Source of the DNA: Shewanella sp. c952
Lineage (GTDB): Bacteria; Pseudomonadota; Gammaproteobacteria; Enterobacterales; Shewanellaceae
DNA: 64,000 nt
Reading direction: 5' to 3'
NCBI RefSeq assembly: GCF_019654975.1
Contig: NZ_BPEW01000025.1
Span: 1 to 64,000, forward strand
The notes beneath the pieces are model-generated. The model was not told the origin of the DNA. It worked only from the letters and a program-made list of their open reading frames with translations, and did no database searches. Shown here one piece after another: positions 9,049 through 15,798 of this stretch. Both the position numbers and the translations under genes were made by a program. Position 1 is the stretch's first letter, and each line of letters starts with the position of its first letter.

Positions 9049-11502
9049 GTGAATAAGAATAACAATTCATCCATATTACTGTGCGCAGTAATAGCTGGTT
9101 TAGCTTTGCCAGTCCAAGCCTCAGCGATAAAACAATCTAAAGGCGATTTTGAAGATAAGTTTCGACAGCTAGATGTGGACTTACCGACGCCAAACGTATA
9201 TCGCAATGCTGCGGGAGAACCTGGTCATCAGTATTGGCAGCAGCAAGTCGATTATCACATTAAGGCCTCTCTAAATGAAGATAAAAGGCGTCTTGAAGCC
9301 GAGCAAACTGTCACTTACACCAACAACTCACCTGACACACTAAAATACCTTTGGCTTCAGTTAGATCAGAACTACTATAAAGCGGATTCTATCGCCACTC
9401 GGACGCGTACTTTCTCAAGTCCTTCTGAACTTGCTAGCAGTGTTAATGGTAAGCCAACTAAAATCAGTTTAAAAACATTACGTGGTCAACAGTTTTTAGC
9501 TGACAACGAAGTCGGATATCAAATAGGTGAAGTCACAGTCAATGGCACTCCTCTTCGAGTAACCATTGTCGGTACCAATATGAGAATCGATCTTCTCGAA
9601 CCACTCAAACCGGGTAAAGACGTAGAGTTTGAATTCAACTACGCTTTTAACATTACCGATCAAAAAGCGGTTGGTGGTCGCAGTGGCTACGAGCACTTCC
9701 CCGACGATGAACGTGATGGCGGCAATGACATATTTCAACTTGCACAATGGTTTCCAAGATTACACGCCTACACAGATTATGAAGCTTGGACAAATAAAGC
9801 TTTCTTAGGCAGTGGTGAATTCACCTTGGAGTTCGGTGATTATGATGTTGAATTAACTGTGCCAGCCGACCATATTGTTGCGGCTACTGGAGAATTAGCC
9901 AATGCCAGTTCAGTATTAAACAAAACGCAGCGCAAACGTTTTGAAAAAGCCAAAACCAGCAAAAGACCGGTTTTCATTGTGACCGAAGCTGAAGCTTTAG
10001 AAAATGAGTCAGCGGCAACCAGTAAAACCAAAACATGGCACTTTGAAGCTGAAAATGTGCGCGATTTTGCATGGTCTTCCTCTAGAAAGTTTATGTGGGA
10101 TGCTAAAGGTTACCAGCAACAATCTTCTGAACGCCCTTTAGTCATGGCAATGTCTTTTTATCCTAAGGAAGGTGGCGACCTTTGGAAAAAGTATTCAACA
10201 GAATCAATCATCCATACCATGGAGGTGTATTCAAAGTATTCTTTTGATTACCCATATCCCACAGCTCAATCTATTAATGGTCCCGTTGGTGGAATGGAAT
10301 ATCCAATGATCACCTTCAACGGGCCTCGCACCGAATTACAAGAAGATGGTAGCAGAACCTATACATTGTCAGAAAAGCGTTTTCTGATAGGTGTTGTTAT
10401 CCATGAAATTGGCCATATTTACTTTCCGATGATCGTAAACTCAGACGAAAGGCAGTGGACATGGATGGACGAAGGGCTTAATAGCTTTTTAGACTCCGTT
10501 GCAAAAAGAGAATGGGAAACTGAATCTCATTGGGCTAGAGAGCCGCGCGACATTGTTGAATATATGAAATCTACAGTGCAAGTGCCGGTTATGACTCAGT
10601 CTGATAGTGTATTGAAACTCGGCCCTAATGCTTACACCAAACCCGCAGTCGCTTTAGATATTTTACGAGAAGTTGTTCTTGGACGAGAGCTTTTTGATTT
10701 TGCATTTAAAGAGTATGCCACTCGCTGGAAGTATAAACGCCCTACTCCATCTGACTTTTTTAGAACCATGGAAGAAGCATCTGGTGTTGACCTAGATTGG
10801 TTTTGGAGAGGCTGGTTTTACAGCACGGATCATGTTGATATCTCAATCGACAAAGTCTACAAGCTTAGAATGAATACTAAAAATCCAGATATTGATTTTG
10901 CTCGCGAACGTCAAATGGAGCAGGATAAGCCGACTCCTATCGCCATAGAGAGAAACAAAGAGCAAGGGCTTAAAACCTGGATAGATCTAAACCCGGATGT
11001 AACTGATTTTTATGAATCTAACGACGAATATACAGTTACTAACAAAGAGAGAAATAAATACAATAAGTTTATTAAGAAGTTAGAGCCATGGGAACGTGAC
11101 GTCATAAAGAGAGCGATTAAAGAAGATAAAAATTATTATGTGCTTGAGTTTTCAAATCTAGGTGGGCTTGTGATGCCTATTTTACTGCAATTGACTTATG
11201 AAGATGGCAGTGTAGAAGCGCTAAATATTCCTGCAGAGATCTGGCGTAGAAGTCCAAAGTCAGTCAATAAACTCATCGTATCAGACAAAGTCCTAAAAGA
11301 AGTTGAAATTGATCCTAGCTGGCAAACAGCGGATGTTGATTTGAACAACAACTACTTCCCCCGCAGGATTATTCCATCAAGAATTGAAGCCTATAAAAAA
11401 GAGAAAAGTAAGGCAAAAGTTAAACGCGATATTATGCAGGATATTAAAACAGAACTTAAAACTGAAGAAGATGAAGAGTCTAATTCAGAAAAGGCTGGAT
11501 AA
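9049..11502 (+). CDS. secreted M1-family zinc metallopeptidase
   Basis: The protein has 817 residues from a GTG start at 9049, preferred over the ATG at 9040. AAGAGA (9035-9040) is correctly spaced for the GTG but overlaps the ATG, and the GTG start gives a clean signal peptide ending in PVQASA. The zinc site is HEIGH, with first His about residue 452, and the third ligand Glu sits 18 residues after the second His in WMDEG. The usual GxMEN exopeptidase motif reads GGMEYP, so aminopeptidase specificity may differ. The long C-terminal part is highly charged and ends in a lysine/glutamate-rich tail. It is followed after 3 bases by a DUF6702 gene in the same operon. Confidence 0.88.
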   Translation: MNKNNNSSILLCAVIAGLALPVQASAIKQSKGDFEDKFRQLDVDLPTPNVYRNAAGEPGHQYWQQQVDYHIKASLNEDKRRLEAEQTVTYTNNSPDTLKYLWLQLDQNYYKADSIATRTRTFSSPSELASSVNGKPTKISLKTLRGQQFLADNEVGYQIGEVTVNGTPLRVTIVGTNMRIDLLEPLKPGKDVEFEFNYAFNITDQKAVGGRSGYEHFPDDERDGGNDIFQLAQWFPRLHAYTDYEAWTNKAFLGSGEFTLEFGDYDVELTVPADHIVAATGELANASSVLNKTQRKRFEKAKTSKRPVFIVTEAEALENESAATSKTKTWHFEAENVRDFAWSSSRKFMWDAKGYQQQSSERPLVMAMSFYPKEGGDLWKKYSTESIIHTMEVYSKYSFDYPYPTAQSINGPVGGMEYPMITFNGPRTELQEDGSRTYTLSEKRFLIGVVIHEIGHIYFPMIVNSDERQWTWMDEGLNSFLDSVAKREWETESHWAREPRDIVEYMKSTVQVPVMTQSDSVLKLGPNAYTKPAVALDILREVVLGRELFDFAFKEYATRWKYKRPTPSDFFRTMEEASGVDLDWFWRGWFYSTDHVDISIDKVYKLRMNTKNPDIDFARERQMEQDKPTPIAIERNKEQGLKTWIDLNPDVTDFYESNDEYTVTNKERNKYNKFIKKLEPWERDVIKRAIKEDKNYYVLEFSNLGGLVMPILLQLTYEDGSVEALNIPAEIWRRSPKSVNKLIVSDKVLKEVEIDPSWQTADVDLNNNYFPRRIIPSRIEAYKKEKSKAKVKRDIMQDIKTELKTEEDEESNSEKAG

Positions 11503-11505
11503 GAT

Positions 11506-12003
11506 ATGAGATTAACAATAATTATTGCGGTTTTCATTGGGTTAATCTCACTTTCGGTAAGCGCACATCAGCAAAAAATGGCAACCACTACCGTTAGTTT
11601 TAACCACAGAGTTGATAATATAGAAGTAATGCACAAGTTTTATCTTCATGATGCTGAGCATGCGGTAAGGGATCTTTTTGATCCCAGTGCAGACATTTTA
11701 AGTAGCAAAGCAACCCAGAATAGCTTTGCGGAATATGTACAGACTCAGTTTGCAATTGAGATTAATGATTCCAAACAGCTACCACTTAAGTTTGTTGGAT
11801 TAGAGCTTGATGGCAAGTATATTTGGATCTATCAAGAAACCGCAATTCCAAGCAATGTCACTGAACTGTCAATTTCAAACGGAGCGTTACAAGAATTGTG
11901 GCCAGCCCAGTTAAACTTGGTCAATATTGAAGGCAAAGGTGAGTTACAGTCTTTACTATTCAACGATAGCGATCAATGGCTTAGCGTGTCATTGGCCGAA
12001 TAA
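11506..12003 (+). CDS. DUF6702 family exported protein
   Basis: This 165-residue protein has a signal peptide (hydrophobic start ending in LSVSAHQQ), then the conserved pattern KMATTTVSFN, with HKFYLHDAEHAV following, as in the DUF6702 family. Members are small secreted proteins that often follow M1 peptidase genes in this order of bacteria. The start lies 3 bases after the peptidase stop, indicating coupled translation. A joint periplasmic role with the peptidase is likely, but the function is unknown. Confidence 0.75.
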   Translation: MRLTIIIAVFIGLISLSVSAHQQKMATTTVSFNHRVDNIEVMHKFYLHDAEHAVRDLFDPSADILSSKATQNSFAEYVQTQFAIEINDSKQLPLKFVGLELDGKYIWIYQETAIPSNVTELSISNGALQELWPAQLNLVNIEGKGELQSLLFNDSDQWLSVSLAE

Positions 12004-12010
12004 CATATTA

Positions 12011-12041
12011 AAGGGTTAACACTAAGAAAGTGTTAGCCCTT
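12011..12041 (+). terminator. hairpin after the M1-DUF6702 operon (weak terminator)
   Basis: AAGGGTTAACACT and AGTGTTAGCCCTT form a 13-base stem with one mismatch and an AAGAA loop, 8 bases after the stop. No clear T-run follows, so it may be a weak terminator or an mRNA-stabilising end. Confidence 0.5.
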
Positions 12042-12065
12042 ACGCTCACTTGGAGCAAATCAAAC

Positions 12066-12455
12066 TTAATTCAGTACGACATAACCACGATTTACCATAC
12101 AGTTTTTAACCACATTTTGTTGTTCAGCTTCAAATTTTGAAGCATCATTGCGGCGACTTCTGCCATTAGATAACACTCCTAGGCCAAGCCCTATTGCTGC
12201 ACCTTGTTTGGCACCGTCAGTTCCTGAACCACCGGCGATAGCTTTACCCGCTGAACCAATTGCAGCTCCTTTTGCTGCACTGCCAACTGCACTGCTACTA
12301 CTATCTGTTTTTTGAACTTGGGTAGATAATTCAGTACATTGGTGCAGATCATAGATATAATCTTTTTCATCCACTCCTGTTTTATCTACAATAATATTTG
12401 CCGTAACATTTGATGAAACCAGTAGTAAAATAACCATGAGCATGCTTTTATTCAT
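12066..12455 (-). CDS. glycine-zipper exported protein
   Basis: The protein has 129 residues from the ATG at 12455. AAGG lies 8 bases upstream, whereas the GTG at 12464 would overlap that site. A signal peptide (MNKSMLMVILLLVSS, cleaved near NVTAN) leads to a soluble stretch. A glycine/alanine-zipper follows (GSAAKGAAIGSAGKAIAGG, then GAKQGAAIGLGLGVLS), typical of small outer-membrane or periplasmic glycine-zipper proteins. Two cysteines, one in each flank, could form a disulfide. It is convergent with the M1 operon. Exact function is not known. Confidence 0.7.
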   Translation of the reverse strand: MNKSMLMVILLLVSSNVTANIIVDKTGVDEKDYIYDLHQCTELSTQVQKTDSSSSAVGSAAKGAAIGSAGKAIAGGSGTDGAKQGAAIGLGLGVLSNGRSRRNDASKFEAEQQNVVKNCMVNRGYVVLN

Positions 12456-12582
12456 TGGGTGCACCTTAGCTGTTCTAATTCAATAATTGACAAGTACGCT
12501 AACAGAATGCAAAAACACATTACACTCGTAAAAGTACCAGTATTATCAATTATGGTACAAAGGCTTAGATTAGGTTGTTAAA

Positions 12583-13608
12583 TTGACACAAAATGCAGTG
12601 AAACTCGAAGAAAGATTGTCTACGCTTTTGGCAACGACTCAGTTTGAAAAAATTGAACTAATCCAATTACTTTGGTCAGGTTATGGCGAAATTGGCCGCT
12701 ATGAAAATACAGATAAATCCAATCGTTATTACGGTCGCTTTATTGTAAAACATATCTCACCGCCGGCTAGCCAACAACACCCACGAGGATGGGATGGAGC
12801 AGCAGCACATCAACGAAAGCTAACCTCCTATAATGTTGAGGCGGAGTTTTATCAACATTGGGCCAATAGCATTAAACCGACTTGTGCTGTTCCCAAGTTT
12901 ATTGCCCAGGAAAATCTAGATAATACATGTCCAAATTCTAAAATAATCGTTATGTCAGATTTAGATGCTGAGGGTTACCCAATCAGACTTTCAAATGCAT
13001 CGGTTGACGTTGCAGGTACTTGTCTACAATGGCTGGCGAGATTTCATGCACTTAATTTACAGTCTAAAGTTACTGAGGATTGGCCGAAAAATCTATGGCC
13101 GATTGGCACTTACTGGTATTTAGATACTCGACTTACTGAGTATAACGCCATGGAGGAAAGTGAGCTTAAACGCTCCGCAGCGCTACTCGACGCGAAGCTT
13201 AATAACTGTCAGTTTAAGACCTTAGTCCATGGTGATGCAAAAATTGCAAACTTCTGTTTTTCTGATGATTTATCAGAAGTAGCTGCGGTAGATTTTCAAT
13301 ATGTAGGTGGCGGATGCGGTATGAAGGACGTTATTTATTTTCTGGGTAGTTGTCTAGATGAAACAACTCTTGAACAGCATTTCGACGCCTTAATCGATGT
13401 TTATTTTAACCACCTCAAGACAAGTATAGAAAAGTTAAACAGCAACTATTGTAGCAATCAAATTGAATCGGAATGGCGTGAACTGATCGATATAACATGG
13501 GCCGACTTTGAGCGGTTTCTTGCTGGTTGGGCGCCAACCCACACTAAGCGTACAGGCTTTAGCCAAAACCGGACAATGGCTGCACTTAACAAAATCCATA
13601 GTCGTTAA
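12583..13608 (+). CDS. ecdysteroid-kinase-like / APH-fold phosphotransferase
   Basis: This 341-residue protein starts at TTG with TAGG 8 bases upstream. The kinase fold shows the catalytic loop LVHGDAKIANF (Asp as base, Asn as metal ligand) and, in place of DFG, AVDFQYVG, the pattern of the choline/aminoglycoside/EcKinase-like families. It probably phosphorylates a hydroxyl on a small molecule. Nothing in the neighbourhood names the substrate, and it stands alone. I call it kinase-like with confidence and the subfamily with less. Confidence 0.75.
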   Translation: MTQNAVKLEERLSTLLATTQFEKIELIQLLWSGYGEIGRYENTDKSNRYYGRFIVKHISPPASQQHPRGWDGAAAHQRKLTSYNVEAEFYQHWANSIKPTCAVPKFIAQENLDNTCPNSKIIVMSDLDAEGYPIRLSNASVDVAGTCLQWLARFHALNLQSKVTEDWPKNLWPIGTYWYLDTRLTEYNAMEESELKRSAALLDAKLNNCQFKTLVHGDAKIANFCFSDDLSEVAAVDFQYVGGGCGMKDVIYFLGSCLDETTLEQHFDALIDVYFNHLKTSIEKLNSNYCSNQIESEWRELIDITWADFERFLAGWAPTHTKRTGFSQNRTMAALNKIHSR

Positions 13609-13724
13609 GCTTAAGCTGACCGATCTGCAGCAAAATTTTTCTGCAAACTAAAGTAAGTATTCTTTAACTATCTAGAGGCTACAACACAAAAGATAGTTAA
13701 AGTGACTTTATCTACAGGGTTAGC

Positions 13725-14225
13725 TTAAGTTGTTTCGCCCTCTTTGCTAGCATCAATCTTTAATTGCTCACACTCACTCAGCAAAAAATCTAACGCTTGA
13801 TCAAAACTGTCTAGTTGTTTTATCGACATAAAGGCTTTGAGTCTATGAATGAGATCATTGCTTAATTCTATGTGAGATTTCTTTTTGCGTTTTTTAATTT
13901 GTGCTAACTCCTTTCTGACCATGCGCCAGCCATAGTCGCTAAACATTTCATTTAAACAAAAATTTAGTTGTTCTAACTCTCTCCTTAGATCCGCACTTCG
14001 CTTTCGAGTCACTAATGAAAGTAACTCTGATATTTTTAGGAATTTTGTTTCTGACTCTGCACCACTTTCAAACCAATCTAGTCTCTTTAAAATTTGCTCT
14101 CTGGGTATGAGTCTAAAGATCAGCGGTAACGCTATAACGATTTCATCTCTTTGAAGCAGTAATAGCTTACGTCCCTTTGTCGGTTTATTACTATGGTATT
14201 TCCACTCTTGCTTCGTATTATTCAT
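13725..14225 (-). CDS. putative ribbon-helix-helix DNA-binding protein (MatP-like layout)
   Basis: The protein has 166 residues from ATG 14225 (170 from ATG 14237). A longer GTG start at 14291 is unlikely because a good promoter and an operator-like palindrome lie between it and these ATGs. The C-terminal region, KKSHIELSNDLIHRLKAF then SFDQALDFLLSE, reads as a beta strand plus two helices of an RHH fold. An Arg/Lys-rich helix (WRMVRKELAQIKKRKKK) precedes it. MatP, the chromosome-terminus organiser, has the same order: N-terminal WKY segment, basic helix, KKSIDL strand, two helices. The similarity is by eye and distant. It is divergent from a tyrosine recombinase. Confidence 0.55.
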   Translation of the reverse strand: MNNTKQEWKYHSNKPTKGRKLLLLQRDEIVIALPLIFRLIPREQILKRLDWFESGAESETKFLKISELLSLVTRKRSADLRRELEQLNFCLNEMFSDYGWRMVRKELAQIKKRKKKSHIELSNDLIHRLKAFMSIKQLDSFDQALDFLLSECEQLKIDASKEGETT

Positions 14226-14249
14226 CAGCTTAGTCATTAATTTAAAAGT

Positions 14250-14262
14250 ATGGTTAAACCAT
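14250..14262. promoter_or_regulatory. palindrome ATGGT-TAA-ACCAT, candidate operator
   Basis: A perfect 5-base inverted repeat with a 3-base spacer lies about 4-16 bases downstream of the predicted transcription start of the RHH gene. The same ATGGT-N3-ACCAT design recurs at 14336-14348. Autoregulation by the RHH protein is inferred. Confidence 0.45.
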
Positions 14263-14272
14263 TTATATGTAG

Positions 14273-14301
14273 ATAATATTGAATAACTCACAGATAAACA
14301 A
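14273..14301 (-). promoter_or_regulatory. promoter of the RHH-like gene
   Basis: On the minus strand TTGTTT (14296-14301) and TATTAT (14273-14278) are 17 bases apart. Transcription would begin near 14266, which places translation at 14237 or 14225. Confidence 0.55.
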
Positions 14302-14326
14302 GTGTTTGGCGCGACTCTTTTAGACT

Positions 14327-14348
14327 ACCATTAAAATGGTATAACCAT
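14327..14348. repeat. alternating ACCAT/ATGGT half-site array
   Basis: Three half-sites alternate: ACCAT, 4 bases, ATGGT, 3 bases, ACCAT. They form two overlapping palindromes 26 bases upstream of the RHH gene's -35. Tandem half-sites are typical of RHH operators. Seen directly; the binding partner is inferred. Confidence 0.5.
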
Positions 14349-14513
14349 ATTAATAATTTTCTTAATCCACTGAGAGTTGTGTTCTAAGTTTGGCAAGTTA
14401 ACGCTCAAAACCAAATCGTGCTTTAGCGGCGCATATTCTTATATCTATTGCTTGTACCGTTCATTATTCCAGCTAAACCTGTTCATTTTTGTCGCGCTTG
14501 TATATAACTCAAC

Positions 14514-14549
14514 CTCTACCAGTGATAATGACGATTATCACTGGTAGAG
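14514..14549. repeat. perfect 16-bp inverted repeat with dif-like 11-6-11 geometry
   Basis: Arms CTCTACCAGTGATAAT (14514-14529) and ATTATCACTGGTAGAG (14534-14549) are perfect complements around GACG. Read as 11-6-11 it is ACCAGTGATAA, TGACGA, TTATCACTGGT. Like Xer dif sites, it has ATAA and TTAT abutting a 6-base centre. It lies 82 bases upstream of a tyrosine recombinase gene. It could be a recombination site, an operator, or an RNA hairpin. Confidence 0.6.
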
Positions 14550-14631
14550 ATTGTTATAAATCAATACACTATCTTGCTCATATTGGCGCTAAATTCATAA
14601 ATTAACGATATAGAAAGAGGTAATCTAGGAA

Positions 14632-15675
14632 ATGAGTCGAAAACATATTAGCCCCATTTCCAATAAAGTACCGAGCAATAACAGCGACAATGGCTTTTAC
14701 CAAGAAGCTGAACTTCCTATTTCGATGCTTAATGATTTTGAAAGTGCAGCCAAAGAAACCCGCTATGAAATTTCTGAAAACACTCGGAGAGTTTATCGTT
14801 CAAGCTTTGGCATTTTTAAAGCTTATTGTGAAACTCATGGGCTAAGCTCAAACCCTGCCGATCCCAGAACGGTTATTTCTTTTATCGGTCATCAAAAAGA
14901 TTTTTATCAAGCAAAGAGTGGCCACCAGCTATCGACTCAAACGATCAATAGTCGATTAGCTGCAATTCGCTTTCATCATATTCAATCTGGTACCCCCTCG
15001 CCAACTGAACACCCTTTGGTTATCCGAGTTATGCGCGGACTTATGCGCAATCACAATCGAATAGTTTCGGACTATGATCAGCAACCGATCATGTACGATG
15101 AACTGGAAATATTGATCCAAGCTATTGAAAGCCAAAGTCAGGCTCTGACTAAAAAACGTGACAAAGCAATTATCTTATTAGGTTTTCAAGGTGGTTTTAG
15201 ACGTTCAGAATTAGCTAATATAAAAGTAAATCATTTGAGCTTTTTAAGAGACAAACTCAAAGTTAGGCTGCCCTACTCTAAAAGTAATCAGCAAGGTCAA
15301 AGAGAGTGGAAAGTGCTGCCAAAAGATGAAATATTTTCAGCTTACGAACCTTTAAAAGATTGGATTGATGCCGCAAAAATAAAAGAGGGCCACTTATTTA
15401 GATCACTAACTCGAGATGGCAGATATATTAGAGACTATCAAGTACTAGATGCTAACTCAGGCAAAGGTTTCTTACGCGGTGATGATATTTATCAATTAGT
15501 AAAGCGTTATTGTAATAAGGCTGATTTAGATCCTAAGTTTTATGGTGCACACAGTTTAAGAAGCGGTTGTGTAACGCAACTACATGAAAATAATAAAGAT
15601 CACCTATACATTATGGGGCGAACAGGCCATACCGATCCTAGATCGCTAAATCATTATTTGAAACCTAACGATTAG
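14632..15675 (+). CDS. orphan tyrosine recombinase / integrase
   Basis: This 347-residue protein has an N-terminal SAM-like core-binding domain (about 35-145) and a C-terminal catalytic domain. All catalytic residues are present: R190 in GGFRRSEL, a beta-hairpin lysine near K217, H307-x-x-R310 in GAHSLRSG, H333 in GRTGHTD and the nucleophile Y342 in LNHYLKP. This is an intact enzyme, so it should cut and rejoin DNA. No phage, transposon, cargo or flanking repeats are visible, and base use resembles the neighbours, so it looks long resident. The ribosome site is GAGG/AGGA just before the ATG. A terminator follows. Confidence 0.9.
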   Translation: MSRKHISPISNKVPSNNSDNGFYQEAELPISMLNDFESAAKETRYEISENTRRVYRSSFGIFKAYCETHGLSSNPADPRTVISFIGHQKDFYQAKSGHQLSTQTINSRLAAIRFHHIQSGTPSPTEHPLVIRVMRGLMRNHNRIVSDYDQQPIMYDELEILIQAIESQSQALTKKRDKAIILLGFQGGFRRSELANIKVNHLSFLRDKLKVRLPYSKSNQQGQREWKVLPKDEIFSAYEPLKDWIDAAKIKEGHLFRSLTRDGRYIRDYQVLDANSGKGFLRGDDIYQLVKRYCNKADLDPKFYGAHSLRSGCVTQLHENNKDHLYIMGRTGHTDPRSLNHYLKPND

Positions 15676-15730
15676 AGGCCTCAGCAGTATTAATATTGTT
15701 GATTACCGAAAACTATTATTATTTAAAATA

Positions 15731-15760
15731 AAAAGGGCACTCTCTTAGAGCGCCCTTTTA
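15731..15760. terminator. bidirectional terminator between recombinase and 5'-nucleotidase
   Basis: AAAAGGGC and GCCCTTTT form the outer stem, with CTCT/AGAG pairing inside. A- and T-rich flanks serve both converging genes. Confidence 0.85.
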
Positions 15761-15798
15761 TTATTTAATACACTATACATTTATTATATATAACGTAT

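Noticed and set aside
14226..14291. Longer GTG start (14291) for the RHH-like gene
   Set aside because: A 17-base-spaced promoter and a palindrome fall inside this extension, and no ribosome site precedes the GTG.
14521..14542. Fur box in AGTGATAAT...ATTATCACT
   Set aside because: The half-sites TGATAAT/ATTATCA resemble a Fur 7-1-7 site, but the spacer is 4 bases and not 1. Neither neighbour looks iron-related.
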